42,951 nt of DNA from Acidobacteriota bacterium (GTDB lineage Bacteria; Acidobacteriota; Thermoanaerobaculia; Multivoradales; JAHZIX01): NCBI GenBank assembly GCA_034211275.1, contig JAXHTF010000035.1, positions 1 through 42,951 of the forward strand. The letters run 5' to 3'. The first letter of the stretch is position 1, and each line of letters starts with the position of its first letter. The position numbers were made by a program, and so were the translations under genes. Below are positions 1 to 9,236 of this stretch, piece by piece. The notes beneath the pieces were generated by a model. That model saw nothing but the letters and a program-made list of their open reading frames with translations, searched no databases and was not told where the DNA came from.

Positions 1-821
1 ACGAAGTAGCGGTAAGTGCTCGGGGAGCTGTTGTAGAGTGTTGTGGTCTCAAAGCCTTCGGAGTGGAGATAGTCGATGTCCAGCTCCGCGAGCAGGGTAC
101 CGGCATCGCTCTCGACCTGTTTGTGTCCGAAATAAGCATGAGGTTTCGAAACCTCGGCATCGGAAAGCTCGAGGAGGGTATGCGCATCGAGGTCTCGTGG
201 GTTTTCGCCCCAGTCAAGAATCAGGCGGGCAGCCTCGCCGGCCGTCAGAACTGGGGAGAGGGGGAGCTGGAGCCGGATGGTCTGCCCGGGGGCGGTAGCG
301 AGAGTTCGCTCGCCTCGGCAATAGCCTGGTGCCTCGCCGGCCAGCTGGTAGTCTCCCTCGGGCAGGAGCAGTTCATATCCTGTCTCGATGGAGCGTGGGG
401 AGGCCGGGGGCTGATCTAGCCGGGCTTCGCGCAAGGGGTCGCCCGTGCGCCCGTCTACGACTTCCACCAACACTCGAGTGTGTAAGGACTCCAAGGCCAC
501 CTCCTGGCGGGTGAGCTCTAAGGGGGCGGCTAGGAATTCTGTCGTCGCGGGGCGGAAGCCCTGAATTTGGACTTTCAGAGACTGCGGGCCGCTCTGGATG
601 CGGTCGATCCAGACGCGTTGGGAGCCCCCCTGCGATGTCACCGGTTGAGAGAGAGCGGTCCCACGGCGTTGATCGGTAATCGTCGCCACGGCTCCAGTGA
701 GATCCTGCCCGAAGGTAGAATCTGCCACCACGAGCTCGATCTGAGCGGGCTCGGGAAGAAACAAAGGCACCACAGTCGCGACAACGGCCACGAGCCACAG
801 AGCTAAGAGTAACCAGCGCAC
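1..821 (-). CDS. Secreted or membrane-anchored protein with DLDAH-motif domain (partial, 3' end outside window)
   Basis: This frame is open from a GTG at 821 to the left edge: 273 codons, no stop. The GTG is chosen because a G-rich Shine-Dalgarno (AGGGGGG) lies 6 nt upstream; the overlapping ATG at 823 is in a frame that stops after six codons. Residues 1-22 are a hydrophobic signal or anchor segment. Residues about 27-190 look like two beta-sandwich (carboxypeptidase-regulatory-like) domains. At 203-213 comes DWGENPRDLDAH, followed near 245 by an LDID segment. This resembles the W-x-PxDLDxH domains of secreted bacterial proteins (YfaP/DUF2135-like); I give that family only tentatively. It starts 40 bp after the protease gene and is probably the last visible member of the eight-gene operon. 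No catalytic function is assigned. Confidence 0.72.
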   Translation of the reverse strand, partial: MRWLLLALWLVAVVATVVPLFLPEPAQIELVVADSTFGQDLTGAVATITDQRRGTALSQPVTSQGGSQRVWIDRIQSGPQSLKVQIQGFRPATTEFLAAPLELTRQEVALESLHTRVLVEVVDGRTGDPLREARLDQPPASPRSIETGYELLLPEGDYQLAGEAPGYCRGERTLATAPGQTIRLQLPLSPVLTAGEAARLILDWGENPRDLDAHTLLELSDAEVSKPHAYFGHKQVESDAGTLLAELDIDYLHSEGFETTTLYNSSPSTYRYF

Positions 822-860
822 ATCTATCCCCCCTTACTAGTTCCTAGCGTGCTTCTGTGC

Positions 861-1643
861 TCAAAGGGGTCGTCCGATGCGGTCCTCATAGAATTGAGCG
901 AGCACTGAGCTGGGTACCACGAGCCCCAAGCCCTCGCCCCCTTGGGCCGCGTCGCCCTTTTTGCTGGCGACTCCCAGTACTGTCCAGTCCGTCATGATGA
1001 ACACGGGGCCACCGCTGTTGCCAGGGTTGAGGTCCATGCCGGAGGTGAAGAAGACTCCGTCGCGGAAGCTTGAGATCAATCCTGCCCCGGAGATCGCGGA
1101 TTCGTCCACCGTAGAGGCCCCAGGGGGATAGCCGATGGTGATCACCTCGACGGCGCCGGCGGCTTGCTCGAAGAGAGAGGAGTTGGAGAGGGGTAGGGAA
1201 GCCAAGTCCTGGTCGCCGAAGGAGAGGAGGGCTAGGTCCAGCTGGGTCTCGTCGGAGTAGCCAGCAAGCTCGGCCGGGTATTCGAGACCTCGATAGTCCA
1301 CTAAGACCATCTCGCTGCTGCAGGCTTGGTGATCCTTGACCACATGAGCCGCTGTCGCGACATATCCTGGGGCCACAACGAAGGCCGTTCCGGAGGACAG
1401 CCCGGTGCCGTCACAGTTTGGCACACGGATGTTAAGGATACTCTGCTTAAGTCGCTGGAGATTCTCCGGTTGGATCGGGATGTTGTCGGAGGGGGTGTCC
1501 GTGGGTGAAGCTGCTCCTGGGGGAATGAGCACATAGTGCCAGCGAGTGGCGTCGAGCCAGGCCAGTACCGTTGTGACGGGAGCAAGCAGCAGGAGTACGA
1601 CCAAAAGGATGGTCAGAGGGGTTCGGGATTCTTGGCGATGCAT
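861..1643 (-). CDS. Membrane-anchored trypsin-like serine protease
   Basis: A chymotrypsin-fold (S1/DegP-like) protease with the full catalytic triad in family motifs: His in TAAHVV, Asp in QLDLALL and Ser in NPGNSGGPV (residues 100, 136 and 210 from this start). Residues about 9-29 form one hydrophobic segment, a signal anchor, so the protease domain should lie outside the cytoplasm. No PDZ domain follows, unlike DegP/HtrA. I chose the ATG at 1643 (260 aa, MHRQESR...) because GGAGG lies 8 nt upstream; an in-frame ATG at 1676 would add 11 residues but has no Shine-Dalgarno. The gene follows the tubulin-like gene closely and belongs to the same operon. Its substrate is unknown; the neighbouring vWA and DLDAH proteins are candidates by position only. 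Confidence 0.88.
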   Translation of the reverse strand: MHRQESRTPLTILLVVLLLLAPVTTVLAWLDATRWHYVLIPPGAASPTDTPSDNIPIQPENLQRLKQSILNIRVPNCDGTGLSSGTAFVVAPGYVATAAHVVKDHQACSSEMVLVDYRGLEYPAELAGYSDETQLDLALLSFGDQDLASLPLSNSSLFEQAAGAVEVITIGYPPGASTVDESAISGAGLISSFRDGVFFTSGMDLNPGNSGGPVFIMTDWTVLGVASKKGDAAQGGEGLGLVVPSSVLAQFYEDRIGRPL

Positions 1644-1688
1644 CTGGTTTTCCTCCGAGAGCGAGACGAAGTCCATACGAAGTCAGAT

Positions 1689-4600
1689 TCAAAGTAACCC
1701 GTCACACACAGAACATTTAGGACCGGGGTCGACCATGGAATAGCAGGTTGGGCACTCCACTTTTTCGGTGTCCGGAGAGGAGGCCATGACTTCTGCTTCA
1801 GCAGGTGGAGAGGGGGGATGCTCCTGGGTATTGGAAACAGTAGCTGCGGTCGTGGAACCATTGGCCTTTTCCATGCTGCTTGTTACAGGCTCTGGAGCGG
1901 GGGCTGCGAGGTCATATCCGCACACCTGACAAGGAAAGTCCTCCTTGTAACCCGACCAACTGAAGCACTGGGGACATTCGATCTTGGAGTCTTGGCGCAT
2001 GGGTGTACCACAGCTCCAGCAATGGCTTAGATCATCGGGGACCCTTTGCTCGCCGCAGTGCTCGCAGGGCACATGGCTCGCGATGGTTTGGCTGCAGTGA
2101 GTACAGAAGACTGCCCGAATATCGAGGATCTCGCTGCAGTTCGGGCAGGGACGTTCGCCTTCGGGGCGAAGATTTTCTTGGGAGCTCGGTGCCGCGGGTG
2201 CCGGATAGGATCGATCTGCACCCATCAGTTTCTGGCGGTCGAGAACCGGCGCTTCGAGGAAGGCCCGCTGGTCCACTACGACGCTCTCGGTCTGAACTTC
2301 GAAGCGGCCGGCCATGCGCACGTGGGGTCCGAGAGCCTGCAGATACTCCTCATAGGTCATTTCCTCTCCTTGCTTGCCACGGCGCTTGGCATCCAGGGCC
2401 TCCCGGAGCTTCCGCCGCTCCACCTCGGAGGGAAAGATGTTCTGAAGCTCATCCCGGGCGCTTGCCAGTACCGCATACTCTGGCGAGTAACGCATGAGGG
2501 TCAGGTTGGAAACCCAGCCCTCGTCTCGGAGAGGCGGATAGACGTGGTAGAGGTAAAAGTCCAGGAGGAGTCCATAGACCCACAGCAGACTTTGGGAGCG
2601 CAAGGCCTGGAGGCTCTCCTCCGCAGCCAGGAGGAGCTGGCGCCGATCCGTTTCGTGGGCATCCCGAGCATCACGGAACAGGGCATCGATGGCCTGGTTC
2701 TCTGTGCCCAGATGCACATCTTCATAGCCCAGAGCTATCTGCCGACTGTAGCTATAGTGCAAAGTCGACTGGTTGCTTCGATCAGGGATTTCCTTGATTT
2801 TCAGCAAGCCGAGCACGCGAGCCAAAACAAAGGCCTTGACAGAGTTGGCATACCGCTTCGCCTCCGCCGCTGTCTTCGGCAGTAGATCGCCGAATTGGAA
2901 GCGATTCTTGTCGAAGTGCAGATCGTCTTTGTCTTCAGTGCCCAGATAGGCACTACGCATGCCTCCGGGCCGGGTAATAGCACCAGGATAGAAGATCGGC
3001 ACTCCAGCCAACTCGTTGTAGAAGAGGATGGCGTTGCCGTTGGATTTGCCGGTGTTCTGAAAGCTTGGCGGCGAGTCACCGGAGGATCGAATCGTGTCGA
3101 TCAACTGGCGGAATTCGGGAAACCGTAGAGTGTTGTCCTTATCGACACCGATGATGCACGGGCGCTGGTCGGCAACTACGGGACGAATTCCTACGTGATC
3201 AACGCCTGTACCTGCGGGCTCAAGCCACACCTTCGCCAATTCGTAGGCATTGCGCACCAGGCGCTCTCGACGTCCGTCATAGCGCTTATCCATCAAGATC
3301 TCTAGGGCTTGTGGTTGTTCTTCCTGGGAGATGAAGTAGTCCTTACATTGAGCGAGGATCAGGTCCTCAAGCTCTGCCGGTGAGGTGTGCTGGATCTGCG
3401 CTATGGCAGCGCTCACGGTGTCGACCTTGAAGACTCTTTGGAGCAATTGGTTCCCCACCGATTGCAGAGTGTCTTGGTGCTTTGCTCCCTCACCGGTCCA
3501 CCGCTGGAACCATTGGTCGAAATCGCTTCGTTGATAGAGGCTCACAACAAGCTCTGACTTACGCTCCGCCGCAAAGTATTCCTCCTTCTTGCGAAACCTC
3601 TCCTCGAGTTGAGCGAATCCGGAAAGGAGCTTCCAATACCGTCCGAGCAGACCATTCCCCGTGACATCGTCCTTGCCTAGGAAGTCGTCGACGGCTTCGC
3701 AGATCGACTTGCCACGCTTGGCAATCTGCTTCTTGGTCCGCGAGTAGTAGTAGCCGTAGAGAGCTCCCGGTGGTGCCTCTTCGTCGGCCCCGGCCAGCTG
3801 GTCCAGATCCCAGCTCAGATTAGCTTTCCGGAAGAGGGTCTGCTGCTCGTGACGGTTCATATCGAGTTTGAGCTGTTCCAGCCGGTACCCTTGCCGCTGG
3901 ATTTCGTCGCGCCACGTCTCGATCTCGGTCTCGAAGTGTGAGAGGTAGGGGAAGTTGTCGCTACGCAACAAGCTCTTGAGCTCGCGGAGTAGCGAGAGAG
4001 TGTAGGCGACTCCATGCTTGGGGTTGTCCGCGGTTGCTCGAGCAAGCTTGTCGATTCCGCCGGTGACTCGCTCCAAGTACTCGCGGCGGTTTGTTTCGAG
4101 TTGCCGAATGGCCAAGCCCCACTCGTCTGAATCTTCGCTGTCTTCCCGGGCATAGAGTTTGTCGAGTTCCTCCAGTTGCTGCTCGAGGACTCTGCTCTTC
4201 TGGCCCACGGGAGTGGCTTCCAGCAGCTGACGGATCTTCTGAGCCTTGCTCCAGAGGAAGCTGTTGAAGGTCCGCCCGCCTTCCTCCTGGTAGACCGAAA
4301 GAGCATCTTCGATGTCGGATCGTTCGATAACCCCTCCACCGTCCCGGCGTTCCAGCCGCCCTTGAGCGAACCGTACGTCCTCGTTCGTAAGAAAGCGGGT
4401 GAACAGACGCTCCAGCGGATCTTCCAGCAGGTTCTTCTGCCAGAAATCGAGAATCTGGATGGCCAAGCGGGCACCGCAGGCGCTCTGGAGCCGATCCGTG
4501 GGGAATTCGATGCTGGCATAGCCAAAGGAGCCGAAGCGGGTGGGGAAAGTGTCTCCAACCACATTGCGCTGATCGCCGCCTCGCTTGCTACGCAAGGCCT

Positions 4601-5639
4601 CGTTGAGAAAGTTGTGAGAGTAGACGTCGAGGGAAAAGTTCACCAAGTTGATGCGGGTAGCCCTCTTGACTCCGGCGAAGGTTCCTATCGAGTATTCTTG
4701 GAACAGAACATCGGCGATCATCTGGTAGGCGTCCATCTCGCCGCCGTTGGACGGGATTCCGATGCCCCCCTCGTTGGTGCCGTCCACCAAGTAGGTGACA
4801 TCGAAGGGAGGAGGCTGGAGAGATTCCGGAGAGTTTCCATCCCAGTTGGCGGTAAATGTGTGGCCGAAGCAGTAGTGGTTGAGCTCCATTAGGGCTGCGT
4901 ATCCGTTGCCTTGGACGCGGTTGCCCCCGGCGTAACCGGCAAAGAAGCTGGGGAGCATCAAGATGCCTGCCAGCGTACTCTTGCCGAAGAATCTCTTGAG
5001 CAGGAAGCCCATATCGAGGAAGGTGCCGCCGCCGGTTCCGCCCGCTAAAGAGCAAACGACGAAGATGTCCATTCCGTTGGGCTCAAACTCGAAGCCCAAA
5101 TCGCCGACTTGGTTGAGGATGGCAGGATCGCTCAAGTGGCGGCGGGCTCGATCCAGGCTGGATGAGATCTTGTTGAAGTTGGGAGCATGGTAGAAGGCTA
5201 GACGACTGGCAACCCGTACCTGGCCGGCTCCATCGCCCAAGTTGCCAAGGTCGGCGATCTTGCCGCTGCTGGGGAACCAACGCTTAATGTGAGGGTAGGT
5301 ATGAAGGTGCTCTACATATTTGCCCGTGCCGCCATCGATGGTGAGATCGATGCGCTCGGAGGGGCGAAAGCGGACATCTTCGTGGAGGGGATCATCACTC
5401 GCTGGGAGATCGTATTGTTGGCGGGCGTTTAGGGTGCCGTCAGTATCCAAATGCAGATACTGGATGAAGGGCAAGGCCGAAAGGCTCCCATAGCGCTCCA
5501 CGATAGAGCGTCGGAGGCGAAGCAGCACTTCCTTACCGGTGCCGCCAAGCCCTACCATCAGTGTCGGGCCAACAGGCTTGCTGTCGTCTTTCTTGGCGGC
5601 CGGAGCCGCCTGCAGGATGTGGTCGAGAGCTTGAGTCAT
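1689..5639 (-). CDS. Tubulin/FtsZ-like GTPase with C-terminal zinc-ribbon array
   Basis: A 1316-residue protein, about three times the length of FtsZ. The N-terminus has a glycine-rich GLGGTGKE segment (30-37) and the tubulin/FtsZ signature GGTGGGT at 200-206, so a GTP-binding tubulin-like domain (Tubulin_2 type) is well supported. I could not find a clear T7-loop NxDxxD motif, so hydrolysis is uncertain. Residues about 430-700 are rich in charged helices and may be coiled coil. The tail has paired CxxC motifs making about three zinc ribbons at 1165-1241 and a last one at 1296-1313, separated by a Pro/Ser/Thr-rich linker. The start has GAGGAGA about 6 nt upstream. It sits 29 bp after a small membrane protein and before the protease. 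Related stand-alone FtsZ-like families have been proposed to act in membrane remodelling; a role here in organising the envelope complex is inference. Confidence 0.88.
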   Translation of the reverse strand: MTQALDHILQAAPAAKKDDSKPVGPTLMVGLGGTGKEVLLRLRRSIVERYGSLSALPFIQYLHLDTDGTLNARQQYDLPASDDPLHEDVRFRPSERIDLTIDGGTGKYVEHLHTYPHIKRWFPSSGKIADLGNLGDGAGQVRVASRLAFYHAPNFNKISSSLDRARRHLSDPAILNQVGDLGFEFEPNGMDIFVVCSLAGGTGGGTFLDMGFLLKRFFGKSTLAGILMLPSFFAGYAGGNRVQGNGYAALMELNHYCFGHTFTANWDGNSPESLQPPPFDVTYLVDGTNEGGIGIPSNGGEMDAYQMIADVLFQEYSIGTFAGVKRATRINLVNFSLDVYSHNFLNEALRSKRGGDQRNVVGDTFPTRFGSFGYASIEFPTDRLQSACGARLAIQILDFWQKNLLEDPLERLFTRFLTNEDVRFAQGRLERRDGGGVIERSDIEDALSVYQEEGGRTFNSFLWSKAQKIRQLLEATPVGQKSRVLEQQLEELDKLYAREDSEDSDEWGLAIRQLETNRREYLERVTGGIDKLARATADNPKHGVAYTLSLLRELKSLLRSDNFPYLSHFETEIETWRDEIQRQGYRLEQLKLDMNRHEQQTLFRKANLSWDLDQLAGADEEAPPGALYGYYYSRTKKQIAKRGKSICEAVDDFLGKDDVTGNGLLGRYWKLLSGFAQLEERFRKKEEYFAAERKSELVVSLYQRSDFDQWFQRWTGEGAKHQDTLQSVGNQLLQRVFKVDTVSAAIAQIQHTSPAELEDLILAQCKDYFISQEEQPQALEILMDKRYDGRRERLVRNAYELAKVWLEPAGTGVDHVGIRPVVADQRPCIIGVDKDNTLRFPEFRQLIDTIRSSGDSPPSFQNTGKSNGNAILFYNELAGVPIFYPGAITRPGGMRSAYLGTEDKDDLHFDKNRFQFGDLLPKTAAEAKRYANSVKAFVLARVLGLLKIKEIPDRSNQSTLHYSYSRQIALGYEDVHLGTENQAIDALFRDARDAHETDRRQLLLAAEESLQALRSQSLLWVYGLLLDFYLYHVYPPLRDEGWVSNLTLMRYSPEYAVLASARDELQNIFPSEVERRKLREALDAKRRGKQGEEMTYEEYLQALGPHVRMAGRFEVQTESVVVDQRAFLEAPVLDRQKLMGADRSYPAPAAPSSQENLRPEGERPCPNCSEILDIRAVFCTHCSQTIASHVPCEHCGEQRVPDDLSHCWSCGTPMRQDSKIECPQCFSWSGYKEDFPCQVCGYDLAAPAPEPVTSSMEKANGSTTAATVSNTQEHPPSPPAEAEVMASSPDTEKVECPTCYSMVDPGPKCSVCDGLL

Positions 5640-5667
5640 TGCATTCTCCTCAGGGGTTGGCTGAGCT

Positions 5668-6087
5668 TCAGCGACGCCGTACGAAACTGATCAGGAACCA
5701 GATCGAGAGCAGGCCGAGCAGAGCCAGGGAAGACCACTGCAGCCACAGGTAGTAGAAGCCGTAGGTGAAAAAGGTGTAAGTGCTGAGGTGCCACCAGGTA
5801 AAGAAGTAGAGCAACACACCGGGCCAGAAAATGGCGCGGCTGCCAATCTCTCCAAAATGGGGCAGGAGGCGCGGGTAAAGAAAGCTGTAGAAGAAGAACC
5901 AGATGATGGCCGTGCCGAGGAGTACCCAGAACCAATTGAGGAACGGGTTGCCCGAAGCGAATAAGCTTTGGCCACTGGCAGGAGGAGGTATCAATAGGTG
6001 CAGGATGGCACAGAGAAGTCCAGTCTGAGTTCCGGGAGTTCTCAATGGTGGGGCGAATCGGCGGAAGAGGGAGAGCTCTGGAGTCAT
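5668..6087 (-). CDS. Small multi-pass membrane protein
   Basis: A 139-residue, very hydrophobic protein. Long segments at about 20-38, 50-70, 84-100 and 106-134 suggest three or four membrane helices, with many Trp, Phe and Tyr residues and a basic RRR C-terminus that is probably cytoplasmic. AGAGGA lies about 10 nt upstream of the ATG. Overlapping alternative frames on the same strand are rejected because this one gives the consistent hydrophobic pattern and the right operon spacing (18 bp after the vWA gene, 28 bp before the tubulin-like gene). I do not recognise a family. Its place between the vWA protein and the tubulin-like protein suggests a membrane adaptor for the complex, which is inference. 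Confidence 0.78.
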   Translation of the reverse strand: MTPELSLFRRFAPPLRTPGTQTGLLCAILHLLIPPPASGQSLFASGNPFLNWFWVLLGTAIIWFFFYSFLYPRLLPHFGEIGSRAIFWPGVLLYFFTWWHLSTYTFFTYGFYYLWLQWSSLALLGLLSIWFLISFVRRR

Positions 6088-6105
6088 GAGACGATTCCTC
6101 TCGGT

Positions 6106-7944
6106 TTAGGGTCTGGAGATGGTTGGCCTGCGGATAGACGACGAGTCGATTTTTGAGGCTACGCTGGGCTGACGCGCTGGAGAGGGACTGTCGGGAGAGC
6201 CTCCGGGAGGCCCGGGCCGTGGAGGTTCTTGCGTTTTGTGCTGCACGGGCCCCCCGCCCACGTGCAGGATTTCGAGTACTTCTAATACTTGTTGGTCAGG
6301 CTTGCGGAGGATGATGTCGTATCGGCCTTCGGATCTAGAGGGCTGGACACTGACCGCGGCGGAGCTCTGGTTGGGCTCGAAACGCCCAGGGTCGGTCATG
6401 CCACGGCGGAGGCGGCCGAGGGCATGCCCCCGAAATTGAATGTTCGTGAAGGTGAGCCGGCGGAGCGAGAGGATAGTCTCTTCGCCAGCGATCAGGACTC
6501 GATAGCTTCGCCGGTCGGCGAAGAACCAGAATAGAAGTCCGACTATGCCGAGAAGCACCAGGAAGAGGAGGGCGAAGAGAAGCATTCGGCCGTAGCCAGT
6601 CGTGAGCTCGAAGGCTACCGGCTCGGGATTGGATACTTCGCTCGGAATACGGATCCGCTGCTGGATTCCGAAGATCTCCGGTGCGGCATCAGCACCGAAG
6701 ATGCCGTCCATCTGGCTGCGGTCGAAGATCGCTTCAAGGTTCGAGAACCGTGCCACCACCTGCCCCTTGTAGGGGACGGTTAGGCCTCGGGAGGCTGATC
6801 GAAACCAAGCCGAGAGGCCACGAGTTTCCAGGGGAATGGCTCGGTTTGAAGTGAGCGTTGCTTGGAGCGGAGTCCACTTGCGAGGTGCGATTGGCTGCAG
6901 CCTGGCGTGGTGCGGATCGAAAAACTCTGGAGGAATCGGTTCAAGTCCGAAGTCTTCCTCAGCCTCCCCGACGGGCCGAAAATCTCCCTCCGGTAGGAGC
7001 GTAAACTCGCCGCCGACTACACGATGCTGGGTCAGTCGGCTGGAGACGCTGCCACGCAGGATCAGCTTGACGATTTGCCGCTCGCGGAAGAGCCTGTGCT
7101 CTTGCTGAACGATCTCCACATCGAGCTTGGGCTTGAGCTCCAACTCCAGAGCACCAAAGCTCAGATCCTTTAGCTTCCAGTAGGCCCGGTCAGGGAAGAG
7201 GGCGCCCCCTCCGGCGCGTCGTGCCTCTAGCAACGCACTGCGGAACTTGTTGTCGTAGTACCGTAAGACCGCCGGTGAGACCTCTTGCTTAGAGATGAGG
7301 ATGCCGTAGACCGCCAGGCTTCCCTGCTTGTTGGCTACGAGCCGATCAAAGGAGAGCTTGTAGAGGTGAACGGCTCGGTAGCGCTCGGTACCGGCGAGCT
7401 GGCGAAAGAATCGCTGCACGCCCTCGTCTGGAACGCCTCGGCGCTCTTCGACGATATTGTCGGTGATGAGCCAGACGATTCCTTCGAAGCCTCGGGTGCC
7501 CACCTCTAGGCTTTCCGAGATGTACGTCTGGAGGCCCTGCCGTGGGAGCTTGTCGACGAGGCGTTGAAATCTGAAGGAAGTCAGTGGGACCGAAGGTTGG
7601 AGGGTGCGAACGTCTCCGGGGGAGAAGGCGTGGCCCGAGGTGAAGGTGGCGAGGGAAACCTCAGAACCGCCGAGGACCGTCTGCGCTTTCACAAAGTCGT
7701 CGAGCCAACTTCCAAACTCCGGGTATTGCGCGAAGAAACGGCCCCCGGACTGCGCTAGGCTGGCGTGAGGCGTTCCCGGCGGTTGGTATCCGGGGTACAT
7801 GCTGGCGGAGTTGTCCAGGAGAATGCGAATCGAGAGATCGGCGTTGAGGGTGATCTCTCCTTCAGTCGACATCCCTAGACAAAGGGTTAGGAGGAAGAAG
7901 CAAGCTCCTCCAAGGAATCTTGCTGTGGGGAAGAGCTGTTTCAT
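6106..7944 (-). CDS. vWA-domain membrane protein with signal peptide
   Basis: A 612-residue protein. Residues 8-25 form a signal peptide and a von Willebrand A domain follows, with a MIDAS start LLDNSASM (Asp44, Ser46, Ser48) and a later LITDN strand near 159-163. The middle (about 200-440) is predicted beta-rich extracytoplasmic sequence. One membrane helix lies at 453-476, then a roughly 135-residue cytoplasmic tail ending in a Pro/Ser-rich stretch. The DxSxS metal site is intact, so metal-dependent protein binding is likely. Its ATG overlaps the stop of the upstream propeller gene by 4 bp (ATGA), so the two are translationally coupled. In this operon it is a plausible envelope receptor or scaffold whose tail reaches the cytoplasmic Hsp70 and tubulin-like proteins; that role is inferred. 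Confidence 0.88.
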   Translation of the reverse strand: MKQLFPTARFLGGACFFLLTLCLGMSTEGEITLNADLSIRILLDNSASMYPGYQPPGTPHASLAQSGGRFFAQYPEFGSWLDDFVKAQTVLGGSEVSLATFTSGHAFSPGDVRTLQPSVPLTSFRFQRLVDKLPRQGLQTYISESLEVGTRGFEGIVWLITDNIVEERRGVPDEGVQRFFRQLAGTERYRAVHLYKLSFDRLVANKQGSLAVYGILISKQEVSPAVLRYYDNKFRSALLEARRAGGGALFPDRAYWKLKDLSFGALELELKPKLDVEIVQQEHRLFRERQIVKLILRGSVSSRLTQHRVVGGEFTLLPEGDFRPVGEAEEDFGLEPIPPEFFDPHHARLQPIAPRKWTPLQATLTSNRAIPLETRGLSAWFRSASRGLTVPYKGQVVARFSNLEAIFDRSQMDGIFGADAAPEIFGIQQRIRIPSEVSNPEPVAFELTTGYGRMLLFALLFLVLLGIVGLLFWFFADRRSYRVLIAGEETILSLRRLTFTNIQFRGHALGRLRRGMTDPGRFEPNQSSAAVSVQPSRSEGRYDIILRKPDQQVLEVLEILHVGGGPVQHKTQEPPRPGPPGGSPDSPSPARQPSVASKIDSSSIRRPTISRP

Positions 7945-9236
7945 GAAGGCATGACCTCATAAAGGGCCACCGTGCCTTGGGAAGTGCCGGCAGCTAGGTA
8001 AGGCCCGAAGGAGGCTAGGGCAGTGACGGCATGGCCTGCCTCACCAACCCGTAGCTCGCGATGGGCATGAGAGCCTTCGAGGTCGAAGAGGCGAACCCGG
8101 CCGTCCTGGAAGCCCAAGGCGACGGCGCGGTCGCGAAAGATGACCGGTTGGCCTACGACACGTGAGCCTTGAGGAAGGTCCTCGTGCTCTGCGACATGAG
8201 CAAACCGGAGAGATGTAGTGCTCACCTCGATGCGTTCATCCAGCGTGTTGAGAGCAAAGACCTTCACGTCCTCGCTCAGTTTCATGGGGTCCTGGGGGGG
8301 GTGGATGCGGCAGAGTAGGTCCTGGGAACCAAAGGTCGCAAAGAGCTGATCGCGCCAGAAAGCGATGGGCTTGTGCCCGAGGTCCGAAGCGGGCAGCTTG
8401 GGTACTCGCTGGCTGCTCACGGATAGTGCTGGGTCGTTCAGGCGGATCTGGTGGTGGAAGACCCGGTCCCCTTGTTGGGAGAGAAAGAAGAGAAGACCCC
8501 GGTGCCGTTCTGCGGCTAGAGGGCTGATTCGATCTGCGACCAACAGACGACGAGTGAGCAACGGCTCTCGGCTCGATATCCGACTGAGGCATGCGAGTTC
8601 CTGCTGGCCCGAAGACTGCGCCAGGTGGAAGAAGAGCCTGTTGTGTAGAGCGAGAAGAGCATCCGTGGGACGTCCCGGCACTTCGATGACCCATCGCGGT
8701 TGGCGCTTGGGCTCGTGCAAGCTCAAAGCGCAGAGAGAGAAGGCAGTGAGAGCCCCTGCGCGGCCGACGAAAAGGGTGGAGGCGTCGATACAGGGATGAC
8801 AGCTCAATGGACCATCGGCTTTGAGTCGTTCGGCGAATCTGTGCCGTGGAGCCACGATCTCGATGCGACCGGACTGAGCTACGGCAACCAGGTGGTCATC
8901 CCATGAGAGCAGAGACAGGCATGTTTCTCCCAGTTTGAGCATGCCTCGTTCCACGGGTAGGAGCTTGGATTGCAGCAAGGGCTTTGGCAGTCGGTGGGGG
9001 TTGAGGCCGAGCCGCTGTGGGCCACCCCGGAACCCGGACCAATGGAACTCGGCCTGCGCCAAAGGAACTCCACACCGATGGCAAAAGTTGGCGAAGGGCC
9101 GGTTGTAGGAACGGCAAGAGGTCTCGCCACATCGTTTCAGTGGGTGGCGGCACGAGGGGCAGCTGGTCAGCCCTTCGTCCAGCTCAGGACTCGTGCATTC
9201 GGGGTAGGGACAACGCATAAGGCTCGACCTCTTCAC
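7941..9236 (-). CDS. Zinc-ribbon plus beta-propeller protein
   Basis: A 431-residue protein with no signal peptide, probably cytoplasmic. The first 60 residues hold two zinc-ribbon-like knuckle pairs (Cys 9, 14, 26, 29 and 36, 41, 52, 55). From about 90 to the end it has repeated beta-strand motifs ending in segments such as LFVGRAGALTAFSL and AAGTSQGTVALYE, typical of WD40/PQQ-like propeller blades. The GTG start at 9236 overlaps the preceding stop by 4 bp (GTGA) and favours coupling. An ATG at 9218 with an upstream GAGG is a possible alternative that still keeps the first Cys. A propeller suggests a protein-interaction platform, and the zinc ribbons match those on the Hsp70-like and tubulin-like proteins of the same operon. 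The exact family is not recognised. Confidence 0.82.
   Translation of the reverse strand: MKRSSLMRCPYPECTSPELDEGLTSCPSCRHPLKRCGETSCRSYNRPFANFCHRCGVPLAQAEFHWSGFRGGPQRLGLNPHRLPKPLLQSKLLPVERGMLKLGETCLSLLSWDDHLVAVAQSGRIEIVAPRHRFAERLKADGPLSCHPCIDASTLFVGRAGALTAFSLCALSLHEPKRQPRWVIEVPGRPTDALLALHNRLFFHLAQSSGQQELACLSRISSREPLLTRRLLVADRISPLAAERHRGLLFFLSQQGDRVFHHQIRLNDPALSVSSQRVPKLPASDLGHKPIAFWRDQLFATFGSQDLLCRIHPPQDPMKLSEDVKVFALNTLDERIEVSTTSLRFAHVAEHEDLPQGSRVVGQPVIFRDRAVALGFQDGRVRLFDLEGSHAHRELRVGEAGHAVTALASFGPYLAAGTSQGTVALYEVMPS

Noticed and set aside
373-798. 141-residue minus-strand frame near the left edge
   Set aside because: Overlaps the GTG-started gene in another frame and is Arg/Ser/Pro-rich; the GTG frame has a signal segment, Shine-Dalgarno and a recognisable motif.
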